Below are positions 42,779 through 54,857 of a DNA stretch of 64,000 bases, one piece after another (within the stretch, counting starts at the first letter, position 1; every line of letters begins with the position of its first letter). The notes beneath the pieces are model-generated. The model saw only the letters and a list, made by a program, of their open reading frames with translations, was not told the origin of the DNA and did not search any database. The stretch lies in the NCBI RefSeq assembly GCF_000516985.1, contig NW_006917106.1, forward strand, positions 245,024-309,023. The letters run 5' to 3'. This stretch comes from Pestalotiopsis fici W106-1. Taxonomy: Eukaryota; Ascomycota; Sordariomycetes; Amphisphaeriales; Sporocadaceae. The position numbers and the translations under genes were made by a program.

Positions 42779-44831
42779 CGAAGGTCTATCGGGAAGACAG
42801 GAACCGAATGGGGCAAAATATCTTGTCTCTTTGGACAGAGCAAGAGTGTGCAACAACCGGCATCAGCAGTGGCAGTGGCAGCCGGCGTCGCGTGTCGGGA
42901 AATTCCCAATCTAGATCGACCAGTGGATGGATGTTTGGATTGGGCTGACGGAATGACAGGTCAAGAGACCGAAACGTTAAAAAAGAGGAAGAAACCAAAA
43001 CCCAAAATAATGCGTCGGAATAGACCAATCCAAAATATAGTGATAAAAAAGAAGAAGGGAAAGTCTTGGGGTTGTGAGAATTATGGACACAGAGAAGCGG
43101 CACCCGGACTAGCCGGGTACGGGTGTGAGATGAAGAAGAAGAAATGGAAGAAGGAGAAGAATAAGAAGAAGAGTGGTGCAAAAGTGGTAGCAGCGAAGGG
43201 GAGGTCGCGTAGCAAGAAGTGAAGAAGAAGAAGAAGAAAAGAAGAAGTAGAAGAAAATAAAGCCAAGTAACAGAGCGATAAGCGTAATGTAGCTCGTAAG
43301 CAAAAAGGGAAAATAAATCAAGATTGCTGACGAGTCACAGGTTTCTCTGGTCTGTTTGGACTCTGGGGGCGGGAATCTGGTAAGTCTGGTCTCACCCACC
43401 ACTCCACGAAACCACAACGGGCGACACACTAAAAAATTACAACGGTCACGGCGTCCACCACCGCTAACCACTACCGACCGACGCCACCCTTCCAGGTTGT
43501 TCCTACACACTGCACAGTAAACCATCTTCCCCCCCTCCCCCTCCCCCTCCCGCTGGGTGTCAACGTGAGACATGCAACACGATCACGTGATTGCCATGCA
43601 TGGCGTGGGCCTATATTCACCGGACGTTGGACGGATTAAAAGCCGGGTCACGCATGGAATAAGACGAAATAAATGCATCCAAACGAAGTACGTAGTGATT
43701 CCTCAGTTGCCAAAGACTGGAATGTTGGAGAGCAAGCAGACATCTTCTTCCCTTACCGCTAGTTCTATTCTGTCTTCCTAAACGTTCATCCGTCCGTACC
43801 ATTTCATAAGTTGATTTATTCTCAGCCAGCATAAATACTTATTATTGGCTTACATGTAAATCTACGATTACTTTTCTTTGCTCCTGTGGCAATTTGCATC
43901 TTTTTTTTTTTGTCGTAACGGTCTTTTTTTTTTGGTTTTTGTTTTCTAAAAAAAAAAAAAATCTATATTCGGCCCTTGCATGTCAATAAAGCTTGACCGT
44001 GTGGATGCATATACTATCGCAACGGCAGCTTAAAACTCGACAAGCTTTTCTAGGCCAGTGGGAAGATTTAAAAAAAAAAAAAAAAGAAGTTCTGGCGAAC
44101 GTGTTGCAAATCATGATGCTTGGTTAATTGATGACCTTCCTTGGTCACGTGGTCCCCACTGACGGAGAATACCTACATTACTATTTCTGTGTACAGAGTA
44201 CAAAAAGTACGCACCCGCCAATAGGGCGCAATCCTTTCAGGCCTATATTTATTGCATGACTGGGGTACAACCCGTTGTATTTCATATATGTTCACGCTGT
44301 CTCGTTCCTTTTTCCTTCTTGATTCATGAGATACTCAAGCATATTACCTGGTAATATACTCAATAATAGTATTTTATCATTTTTGCAACAGGCTGGTGGC
44401 CTGTCCTTGTATTGAGAGCTCGAGTGAAGGCTGAAGAAATGTATTCATCACCCCTGCACTAAGGAGCAACGGAACCTGATAATCGAACCACCTACCGTGA
44501 CCAACTTCTCTCGCATGACAGTTGAACGTATTTCCGACCAGCGACGGAGTTCAACTCATCTGGTCTTCCAGGAACGCATTTATATAAAGTTGCCATGTTA
44601 TAAGTACTATGCCAATGTCTCTGCCAAAACGCCAATACTAGAGTTAGTAGCGAAACTGCACTATTCGAGTATTTCTCTCTCAATTCAGAATCCGGAGGAT
44701 ATTTCAAAGAGCAACACTAAGAGTTTCAATCTATAAACAAACACACTAAGAAGATCGAATTATTCTTGTAATCAGTCACAAAAGCACCCCAGACACCCTA
44801 CAAGCCGCCGACTTACAGACGTCAGCCCATC
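42779..44831. other. Intergenic with CT/GA-rich tract and homopolymers
   Basis: GAA-rich repeats at about 43130-43260 and a (C)n/(CCCCTC) run at about 43528-43551 lie upstream of the GCR1_C gene. T and A runs lie at about 43905-43960 and 44070-44085. No supported gene; long low-complexity frames are compositional artefacts. Confidence 0.45.
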
Positions 44832-45071
44832 ATGCAACCATCACAAAGGCTCATGCTACGGCCAACATCGAGGTTGCTTAGCAGCCCATCCAACTCGCAC
44901 ACGCATGGTATTATCAGCAAACTGCGCCAAATGAAGAAGCACGCGCCACAAGAGGTGTATCCTCTTTTCTTTGCTTGTGGTTTCATGCTCACGGTCATGA
45001 TCTCCACGGGCGTACATAAGCTCATCACCGACCGGAATCTTAGGAGGGCTCGACAAAACAGAAGGGAGTGA
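44832..45071 (+). CDS. Small B12D-like (MLRQ-type) membrane protein
   Basis: Single exon, 79 residues. After a basic N-terminus (MQPSQRLMLRPTSRLLSS), it has one membrane segment in APQEVYPLFFACGFMLTVMI followed by HKLITDRNLRRARQNRRE. The P-E/x-V-Y-P-L-F-x-A core and the short positively charged tail match the B12D/NDUFA4 (MLRQ) family, small mitochondrial proteins associated with respiratory complex I or IV. The basic, Ser/Arg-rich N-terminus could be a mitochondrial targeting signal. The gene stands alone between long non-coding stretches, so the call rests on the sequence only. Confidence 0.65.
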   Translation: MQPSQRLMLRPTSRLLSSPSNSHTHGIISKLRQMKKHAPQEVYPLFFACGFMLTVMISTGVHKLITDRNLRRARQNRRE

Positions 45072-48000
45072 CAGCATTAAGAACAAGTTGAATATTCATC
45101 GTCAACTATACTTGCGTCTACGGCGAGAGGAATACAGCTCCAATGTATGATTCACATTGGCGACTTGAGTTTAGCTGTCAGGGCGGGACGAGATTTGCAC
45201 AAATGTTGATTTAGCTATGCTTCGGACAATTACTCTAATCAATTTTCGATTGACATATCCCGCTTGATTAGTGCTCGACCTCCCTTTGGATCATGCCAAA
45301 TACCGTGAAGCAACAAGGTGTTATAACAAGGCATAGAGCAGACGGTCTTTTTCAATTTATTGTGCAGTTCTTATCGCGAACTGCATACCAAAATTCAGAT
45401 GTGCCCATTGCGCAATGATTTTACAAACGTCATATTTATTTGCTAAGCCATGTACGTGGCACCTTTGCGGCGAAAATGACTAGTAAATCAACGGTTACGG
45501 TACACGAGGGAAACAAAATGAATGATCGAACAAGGTTAAGGGCATCGCTTTTAGCAATCATTGTTTTTATCAATTCTTACCTTTTTGATATGTTGCGGCT
45601 TGCGTGGTACCTAGCTTGGCACCCTGACTTTAATTAATGACTCGTCATTTAGTCTGATGTAGAACTAAGTTTTCAAGAGTATGCGTCCTGTTAATATTTT
45701 CCATTTGTATAGGGACTGAGAATTCTGATTTGATATCCTTGGTTTGGAAAGAAATTAGTATTGCGGTTGGCTCGTTGAAGCCTAGGCATACTATCATAAT
45801 TGCCTGCTTGGGTTTGGGCGGTGGTGGTTCTGGATTTCTCGGATTATCACAAACCAATCACTCAACGAATATATCGCATATCATCTGGCATCTGCACCTC
45901 AAAGTACAGATATGGGCCGCGTGACCCTATGAATGCGAATAAGTGGTTCTATAAATGAATCATCATGCCTGCAGTACTCGTCTCATATGCCACGCAAGTT
46001 ATACATCAAATTGTAGAATTGCCGGAATAACTAAGGGTTTGCCCAGGCCAAAATGGGCTCTTGTTAGTATTTTACAGACTCCATCAATTCGGGAGGCAGA
46101 ACCCGCTTTGACTACTAGGTAAACTTAATGGGGCAATTTGTGTATTCCTGCCACTCAACCTAAGCACATTTCACCACATCATTGGCAATGGGACCACGAC
46201 ATCATGTCCAAACGCATCTACCACTGAGATTGAAAAATCAACAAATGACCATTATGCACAAGAGGGGAGAAATTTAGCATGGTGCAACGCGGCAAGGATC
46301 GACCTGCTTGGTACCGTGACGGGAGGAGCACTGACGGAGCAGACATACAGCTCAGTGGCAGCCAAGCCATGTGTAAGTCAGGTTTTCACTACAATCTACA
46401 GTCTGCGTAGGCTACATTAGGCTTATTAAGACACAAACAGTGCCTAGGTGACGCATGCAACGTGTCGCTTTTGTTTTTCCAATTGATGTTCGTGCGCATC
46501 ACGAGCATGTGACCAATTAGCTACATGCTAGGTAGGAATGCAACTACAAGGTGATTGAGAGGAGATGGGCAATGCATGTGAAGATGCCGTGGGAGCAACT
46601 TGCGCACAGCAGCTGAAGGTATCCTGTGAAACACTAGCCTTCACACCTGACGAGAGCCACCCGCATAGCGACAATTCCTCCAGCAATCAGTAGATCGCTA
46701 TCGGCATTCCCAACACACATGATTTTTATCTCCCTGGAATACATAATAAAGCTGGACTTTGGCCAATGATCCTTTTGAACACGGGCCAGCTCCCTTTCCA
46801 GGGTCTCCATTTCTTTTCCCGCTTCTTCTTCTCTTCTTCTTCTGTCTTCCCTTTTAACTTGGGGCCATCCTTTCAGCGATTCCTTACCGTCTTTGGGCCT
46901 TATTCCCGGCTATTCTCGAGTGGAACAGCAAGTCAAGATTCAGCGCTGCCAAGAGCAACTCCAAGCCCAAGAAGGCGACATCGGACCAGGTTAGGCTTGG
47001 CTTCCTCTTGCTTTGGTTTGTTGCGTGCGTGACACTCAAACCAGTGACGAGATTTGATAATCGGTCTCCTCGCTGCTGCAAAAGGATTGCAACTAATCCA
47101 GACTAAGGGTATGTGTGCATTAAGGTCGGGCTGATTCGAGGGTCACGAGAAAGTCTTGTGCGTCGCCATCGATGTATGAATAACAACAAAAACTAACACC
47201 TCTCTTGTTGATCCATCTCTTCTTTCCCGCCTTTTCAGCCCAACACAATTTATTGCATGATCACATTTTTGCTGGTGCAAAGGAACTACACAAGACACCC
47301 CCCCATTACCCCTTTCTCGCCATTCATCTCCTTGACAACCAATATATGACCGCCCCGCGAGAAAGTTGATCGCAAATAAAAGACAGCCCTGAAATCACTC
47401 CCATCGGGTTCGTCGTGCCGTGGAGTCGATCGCCGAGCGGTTATCGTGCGATTCATTAGCGCCCTCATTCCTCAACTCCCTTGGTCCTTGGCGCATGGAT
47501 GATCCAGTGACTGACTGAGTTGACCTACTACGGAATACTGAAGCGCTAGCTAGCCCAGCGCGTGCGGTGCATGTGGGGTTTCCATCTTGGTAGGCGGGGT
47601 CACGACAATATCGAGTCAAATGCTGGGATCAATAATAGAATCTTCCTACAAATTAGGTTGGTAAAGCAAGCGAGGGGGAAGGAAAAAAAGACAGACCGCC
47701 TTTCGCTTCAACACCACGACGACCAAAAAAAAAAAAAACACTCACCCCCTCTCATCCTTATCCTCCTATACAATTTGCGAGCTTTTGATCTTTCCAGAAA
47801 AGAAAATCTCAGCTTAGGAAGATAAGCATAAGAAGAAGCAGCGTCACCCTTTTCACAGCTAAATTCTGGGTCGAACACGGCGAACGACTTGTACCATTAT
47901 ATTCAAGAGTTGTCATCATTCTTGTCACCTGGTCTGGAGGCTGGGAAACCAACTAAAAAGTTATATCTATTGGCTGGCCCAAGCGACCCAAACGGAACCA

Positions 48001-48821
48001 CCTTGCTAAGTTTAGGGGATTGATTCCCGCTCCGTTCCCGCCCGCCACGGTAAGTTTCTTTAGGGTATTATACCCACATCTCTTGAAATCCACATGGTGG
48101 TTGAAGCACGTTGCGTCTGAAGCTCATCAAATAATGCAGTACCTACCTAGTAGTGTAGTAGCGTAATAGCGAATCACTCCCTCCCACCCACCCCATCCTG
48201 CATACTGGTCCCGTCAATTACACGCATCGGCCCTGCAGCTTGATGGCAACCTCTGTTCATGGTTACCAATAACAACTGTCGAATCTGGTCCCTTGAGTCT
48301 TGTAGTATCCCATTTACAGCCAAGTTGCCCTGGGCCCGTTCCTCTTGGTATATCCACATGCGGGCTCGGCGATTCGACATTTGGAAATTAGTACGAACTG
48401 ACTGCCCCCGTTCGTCAACAAAACCTTGACCTCCCTACCCTACCTACGTTTGTACATAGGGTCTAAATATCTGGTCATCCTGACCGCAACTTCTACCGCA
48501 CCCTCACTGACGTCGACCTGGTTTTCGATCGTCTAGATCGTCGTTGGGAGCACACAACTCTCTCCCTCTCCCTCTCATATACACACGCACACTCTGATGG
48601 TCGCCTTTGGCATTCAACTTTTCTATACATAAACAGCTGTTCGATCTCTGGCAGACACAAGAGCGTAAATTTATTGGAGCCGAAGTCGACTTCTTCCTTT
48701 GTCGGAAGCCCAGCGGCAGGCGAACCGCAGCTTATTTCTATGCTTTCAACACTCACTATCTACTCAATTTCTTTTTTTCTTATGCATCTCTACCGGAAAG
48801 AGATCTGAAAGGCTTTACATC
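45072..48821. other. Gene-poor 3.7-kb intergenic region
   Basis: No supported gene on either strand. A TC-rich stretch (about 46810-46870) and a 13-nt A-run near 47725 are visible. A donor-like gtaagt at 48049-48054 could belong to a 5' UTR intron of the next gene, but that is not demonstrable from the sequence. Confidence 0.4.
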
Positions 48822-49550
48822 ATGCTGCCGTCGCCGTCACTGGGGACGGAACTTTGTCGTTCTCAATCGGCCACCAGCATTGCTGCGTCTGTCACTACCT
48901 ATCATAGTCTCCATGATGTGGAACTGTTTGAATCTTTACCTCGCCATGATTCGAATCACAAGACATTCAAGCCCACCCCAATGCGGCGGCAAGATTCTGG
49001 CTATGCGTCAATACCTTCGGGTTCTCAGTCTGGCGATTCCCAAAGCTCTGGCAGACGAATTTCAACAGCGTCGAGCAGCTCGTCTAGCCCGCGACCCCGT
49101 ACTCGGCCGTCAATTCGCCGGGCTACCAAATCTACACCCAACCCTCGAGCCAGTATTACGCTCGGCCGTTCGCCGCATCGCCCAAAGTCGCAACAACAAC
49201 AATCATGCGCCTACTTTCAATTTCCAAGCATGGAGGGGCACTTAGACGTTAATCAAGACATGCACGACGTGGAGGAATGCCATTATCCTCCACCGCCCCA
49301 AACGACGCATTACTGGACAAGCGACAATACTCGACGGCTTGAGTATGCTGCTATCGACGCGGCAAGGAATGGAATAAGGGGGTGGATTTTGAAATATGTC
49401 ATACCCGACTGCTTCGTACCAAAACGTAACAAACGACTTGGGTTTGACGACGAAGGAGGAAGTGTTCGACGATATAGAATCGAGCTCGAGGAGTCTGGTG
49501 ATGCGACAAAATTTAAGAAGAAGATGGGCTGGCTGACTGGCCGCTGTTGA
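48822..49550 (+). CDS. Conserved fungal protein of unknown function
   Basis: Single exon, 242 residues from MLPSPSLGTELCRSQSAT; a longer in-frame start at 48699 adds a hydrophobic, unlikely leader. The first 120 residues are Ser/Arg/Pro-rich and probably disordered, with many phosphorylatable Ser-Pro and Arg-Ser pairs. The ordered part is C-terminal: DNTRRLEYAAIDAARNGIRG, WILKYVIPDCFVPK, then FDDEGGSVRRYRIELEE and KKKMGWLTGRC. The last block looks like a compact conserved domain seen in Sordariomycete genomes (my impression, not searched). No catalytic motif, membrane span or signal peptide is visible. Confidence 0.7.
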   Translation: MLPSPSLGTELCRSQSATSIAASVTTYHSLHDVELFESLPRHDSNHKTFKPTPMRRQDSGYASIPSGSQSGDSQSSGRRISTASSSSSSPRPRTRPSIRRATKSTPNPRASITLGRSPHRPKSQQQQSCAYFQFPSMEGHLDVNQDMHDVEECHYPPPPQTTHYWTSDNTRRLEYAAIDAARNGIRGWILKYVIPDCFVPKRNKRLGFDDEGGSVRRYRIELEESGDATKFKKKMGWLTGRC

Positions 49551-52500
49551 AGCAATGGACAATCATGGGCGACAACGAGGCTACGAGCGGCGAGTACAGC
49601 CCTCGCTTGTCTCAATGCATTTCCCTTTGCATTGGGTCCGAATACCCTCCTAAACCTCGCATTTCTCGGCGTTACAAATACCTACCCTTTTTATTTTCTT
49701 TGAGACACTATTTCTTCTTTTCTCGCAGTCTTTAGTTGATTTACAGCATTGCGACCGGCGTTTCTCCAACATTTACACATTATTTACAAATCATCACTGG
49801 GGACTGGACACTACATCACGAGCGAAACAGCATAGCATATAATCATTACATCTTCAAATTGGCAATACCACTAGAGTGCTGGATATCATTGCCGTTGTTG
49901 AGCAAACATAGTTGAGCAAGGATACTAGTCAGTCGGCTTTTGAGTCTGTCCTGAGTATCCAAGGGAAGAAATAGACAAATTTCCGTGTGGCATATAAATA
50001 ATTGGCTCAGTGAAGCAGAGTCATTGGTAATCTCCTTTTTGCGATCTGTTCTATCGATTTTGCTCATGCCTTGGTGGCTCGACGTTATAAATCTGAGGTC
50101 ACATTTAACATCAAGGAAACGACGAGACCCGTTGCCCGACCTCGTCCTAATAGGAAAAAAAGCAGACTTCATCATTGAGCCCTACTAGAGGTTATTCCAC
50201 ACCATGACCTGCGCCGATCCTCCTTATGCCAGGCGGCATACTCAATATGTCCAGTGCTTTGATATCCATAAAGCTTAGCTAATATAGTGCCGTGTATCAA
50301 CAATGTTACGGTATAAGTTTAGAGTCCACCTTAGACCTCTGTCTCTGGTAGTAAGCTGGGTCAAAATCAGATCCATCTCGAAAGAGATACAAGGATAACG
50401 TTGTCTTTTCGAATCAAGACTTCGAGACGCACTAAGAAATGTGATTTTGTATTGCCAAGATAGAAAAATCTCTGGGACTGCCGTAATGTCAGTTTGTATT
50501 GTTGTCCCTAGCTTATTTATTGTAGCTGAGATTTATTTTCTATCGCAAGGATGAGGCAAAATAACTGTTAGGTTTGAATTGTGCAACAATTCGGAATGGA
50601 AAATTCTTGGCTTTAAGCTTCAACCTTCTTCACATGAAACGCTTTACCCTTGTAAGATCATAAGCTAGAGTACTCCCGTTGAGGGTAGTAAATATACGCA
50701 ACTCAGACAAGCATATGGTATCTTGAATCTGGCACAGATGACTGATGCGATTCCCAAGCACCTGCTTATGGTAACAGTCAGTTACCTCCTATCCATTCCC
50801 TTACGCCCATACATATGAACCATAATATGCGTACAGGATGACAGGCGGGCCGTAGAGCCTAGTGACGAAGACCCAGGCGTAGTGGACTAGAGCTTCCTAG
50901 AAGTGACTATTCCTACGTTAATCGAATGCACCGCTGTTAGTATGCACTGGTCTACTCTTATGCTTGAGGCCATTAAGATGTATATGACCATTTCCTCACT
51001 GCGTAAAATGTCATGATTAGCGAGGATTGGCGGCCAAATGCAAATCATATCTGCCAGTACACAGGCTAGGTCATACTCATTGACCGTCGTCAAGGTCGTT
51101 GCAATGATCAATAGTAGAACTTTTTGACCAGATTGTGCTCGATGCATCTTAAAAGTGCTCTGCTTTTTTTTTTGGGGGGGGGGTCTCGAGTATGAGAATG
51201 TTGTGAGATTGCTGGAGCCTGTCAAGACAGCCATGGCTCTTGATCATCCAAAGCCTTTGTCACTCTAGTATGACTATATAGCTCGTCTACATTGTCGTAA
51301 ACCATGGCATAGCTAGCAAGTTTCATAAGCGAGGGATCTGGAAGCCAAGAACACAAGCGCAGTTGCAACATGGATATGCTTGGCTTCGTTTGATACAGAA
51401 GTCGTCCTGTTGGAGATATAGCCCATTGGAAACTTCTTTCTTTTCACCCTGACTATCTCCACGAAGAAGAGTAGTCTCGTCCGAACAATACCCAGGATAC
51501 TGTCAGCTTGTCAAACCTAGGCCTTATGCAAGGTAGTCATTTCGATAGCTTTGCTCCTACTGGCGGATCTTGTGAGAAAAGTATGCATTAAACTTGGCCC
51601 AACCCGAAAGTGATGATCTCCGAGAATTTTCGGTAGCGGAATTGTTGCTTTGATTCGTGATGAACATGTCGATCCAATGCTACTTCATTTCAGTGCAGGT
51701 CCTGTTGCTCTCGCGGCCAGTGCACATTGAATAATTCAGCTTTGCATTACCCTTCTCGATCTATAATTTGCGTGGACGGGGCAAAGCAAGATAAACGGGC
51801 ACGGAAGACGTGTTTCCGCATGGGCAGGAGAAAGATGAATCGGCGTCATAGTTTGAGCTTTGGCGATACGGTGTGACACAAGGCATGAGGGAGAATGTGT
51901 TCCATCTAGGCTCAAGTCGATATTTTTGAGGGGAAGGCAGGGTGAAGGGATGGGAAGAAGGAAAAGAGAAAAAAAAAAAAAAAAAAAGAGAAAACCGGTC
52001 CGTGTAGCGTCAAATAGGAGTGCATCGCCAAAAAAAAAATTCATCAGACGAGAAAAGATCAGTTCAAGTTCACCTTGAATAGAAGTTCTGTGGTCTCCAC
52101 AAATAATGCTGCCAATCCCTATGTAGGTACCTACCTAGTTGTGTACATGCAAGCAGTAACTAACCGTGTGTACTTACGTGTAATGCGACCAAGATCTTGG
52201 TCGTAATACAGATGAGCGCGGGTTTCATCCAAAGGAAGGAGAAGAAAATCAAAAAAGAACAAATTTCTACAAAACACTTTTCTGTGATCGACGTCGAGGT
52301 GACGAAGCCTTAGGAAACGTGCCAGCAAGTAAACGACTCGAACCAACCTATGGACGCGCATATTTCCCACCATTCACATCCGTGCCACACCAGAGCTGCA
52401 GCAGCGGTGGAGTTTTAGCAGCAAAACAGCCGTTCCTGGGCGAGGCTCGTCGATGTTTGTGGCTCCAATGACGATTGACTCACCCCTGGGTCCTGGTTGG

Positions 52501-53566
52501 GATCCAGCGCCCGTTGGTGGTACCAAACATTCCTCCACATCTTACTCCTGGGACACACTGAAGGTGAAACAAGGAGTCATCCACCATGTCCAATCAACGG
52601 AAAACGTCCTCTCATCGCCAGTCGCTAGAGATGGCAATGGAACGTCCCCGGCCGCCAAGGAAAATTTAGGGGAATTGCGTCGTGGGCCCTTGTCATCCCA
52701 TCTTTCGGGGACGAGCTGGACGCGGCCCAGGAAAACAGATTACCAGGCCCTCGCGGGGAGGCTTTAGCGACTGTGCGATGTGACCATGTTTCCTCGGATC
52801 AGCGCCTGCGGCTCTGCTGCTGACGACGACTTCTCAATCTGAGAAACGGCGAGCATAGGCGCCAAGTGGGTTCGGTCCGGGATTAGACCTAACAACGACT
52901 TTGAAGTGCCGTTGTCATTCTGCAAGGGTCGTGCTAGTTCGACATACGGAATACCCTACGCAGCAACTTAGACCCAAAGGCTTCCATCATCCTCTGCCAG
53001 TCTAGCAAGTCTGGACTCTGAACGAGCTAGACCCTCGAGGCTCGAAACGATGCGAAAATAGTAGCGTTCATCAATACCTGATTATCCTCATGGCCTCCGG
53101 CACCCTGAATAGTGCCCGGAGGCAAGGGCCCCTATTCGAGCCAGGAGTCATTGGTGGAGAAAGCAATCTACCATACTCAGCACATCATCAACTCTGAACA
53201 TGACAAGCTTTCAGATAACGCTGATGCTAGTTAGGTACCGGTAGTAGGAGTAGCAGCAGTATCATTCCGTATACTCACCTGGTAAGCTGAATGAAGATGG
53301 GGCTGCACGCGTCTTCTTCAGCGCCTCCAGCAAGCTTGACTCGGCATATATATCATGCTCCCGTTTCCTCCTGCCATTGACTCTTCTCTTGTTCACTCAG
53401 CTTCAACTCAAAGCCTTTTTCTACACTCCCTTCTTTTTCCTTCTCCCAAGTCAATTTCGACTTCATTCAGCTTGCTGAAAACTTTCATTTACATTATCAC
53501 GCAGGTCGACTGATATCATCCTTCTTCAACAATCACAATAAACAACCTTTTTTCTCTTTAGCCAAA
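49551..53566. other. Gene-poor 4-kb intergenic region
   Basis: No supported gene. A 104-codon frame at 52453-52767 has no recognisable domain. Homopolymer runs lie at about 51163-51182 (T then G) and 51969-51986 (A). Base composition is normal, so it is not a RIP-mutated repeat. Confidence 0.4.
53346..53353 (+). promoter_or_regulatory. TATA-like box of the Pro/Ser/Gly-rich secreted protein gene
   Basis: atatatat about 210 bases before the ATG, followed by a pyrimidine-rich stretch (about 53370-53460), an arrangement common upstream of strongly expressed fungal genes. Confidence 0.4.
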
Positions 53567-54389
53567 ATGAAGGTCAACGCTCTTGCTATCACCGCACTCT
53601 TCGGAGCTGCTTTTGCTCAGGGTGATGCACCCACCACCTTTGCAACCTCTCTCCGCCCCAGCGGTGGCGCTCCCCCGAGTGGTCTCCCCAGCGGCTTCCC
53701 CAGCGGTCCCCGTCCCAGCGGATCCGGTGGTTTCGGCGGTGGTCCCCGCCCAACCGGTGCCCCCTCCGGCAATGCCCACGTTGCCGCTGCCGCTGCTTGT
53801 ATGTCTTCATTGAGTTTTGAACAGCAAGGTCTCCCGGAAAAATAATACTGACTTGTGCCAATAGCCAGCGCTTTCCCCGGCTTCCCCAGCGGTGGTCCTC
53901 ACCCGTCCGGTCTGGTAAGTAACTCAAGCCTCCTGCCTTCAAAAGTGATAGCCGTCAGTGTCGGCCACTCAAGACCCATTACGACTTTACGGGATACACG
54001 AATTCGCTAGTTCGAACAATGGGTTCTAACTTGGAATTTGTAGCCCAGCGGATTCCCCGGATTCCCTGGCCCCAGTGGCTCCGCCGGCCCCATTCCCACT
54101 GTGGCCCCTTCCGGACCTGATGGGCTCTTCCGCCGCCAAGGACCCAGCGGAAGTGCTGGTCCCAAGCCGTCTGGCCCGGCCCCATCAGGAGCTGCCCCTT
54201 CGGGTGGCCCTGGCGGCCCCGGCGGCCCTGGCGGTTTCCCCTCTGGATCTGGCGGCGCTGGTCCCCAGCCCACTGGTGAGCCCTCCGGTGATGCTTTCCG
54301 TGCTCGCGCTCGCGACTTCTTCGGTGAGTTCAAAGCGAATATAACGACCCCAAATCACAGCTCATCGCTAACTCCGACCAGGTTTCTAA
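53567..54389 (+). CDS. Secreted Pro/Ser/Gly-rich repeat protein
   Basis: Four exons, 53567-53798, 53865-53914, 54044-54323 and 54382-54389, give 189 residues. The last exon is only 8 nt and completes DFFGF-stop. The signal peptide is MKVNALAITALFGAAFAQ. The mature protein is built from irregular PSG/PSGFPSG/GPSGSAGP units (about one third Gly, then Pro and Ser), with a collagen-like GGPGGPGGPGG block. A dibasic Kex2-type site lies in GLFRRQGPSG (about residues 122-131) and a basic stretch FRARARDFFGF closes the protein. No enzyme domain is present. It is probably a cell-wall or extracellular matrix protein; processing into two peptides at the dibasic site is possible (inference). The TATA-like box and CT-rich leader suggest high expression. 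Confidence 0.78.
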
Positions 54390-54857
54390 GTGTCATGACC
54401 TTCTAAGAAACATATTATACTTGGCGCAAGAGCACACCGGGTCACTTCATTTCATATGACAAGAGACAAGTTGACAATTGAAAAAAAGTTGACGATGTTG
54501 AGTGTTGGAACGAGACTTCTTGTACATTCTCTTATTTATATATATACACACTGTCTGGCTTTAACTTTTGATTCTTCGCCATGTCCTCTGACAAGGTCTA
54601 CATGACTGTCTCTATAACCGCAAACACAACTTTGGGTCGCACAGTAGGAAATAGACCGATCCGTATCGACCTGGTTGACTTCAACATCGATAAACGAATC
54701 CTAATTGAACCGAGTTACTAATCATCATGTAATGAATACCAAAATCGAGTATCCGATTTAGATATTCCTCGAATCTAATGGACGGAAACCCACGAACAAA
54801 GCTCGATTCAAAGTACTTTTCGGATTATTTGTTTCTCTCCCTCTTTCATTATAAAAA
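54390..54857. other. Intergenic between convergent genes
   Basis: AT-rich 470-base shared 3' region with no gene. Confidence 0.4.

Noticed and set aside
42848..43573. Long low-complexity frames (Lys-rich on plus, Phe/Leu/Ser-rich on minus) upstream of the GCR1_C gene
   Set aside because: They arise from GAA/CTT repeats in the promoter or 5' UTR and have no domain.
52453..52767. 104-codon plus frame
   Set aside because: No motif, no neighbouring exon, and unremarkable codon content.
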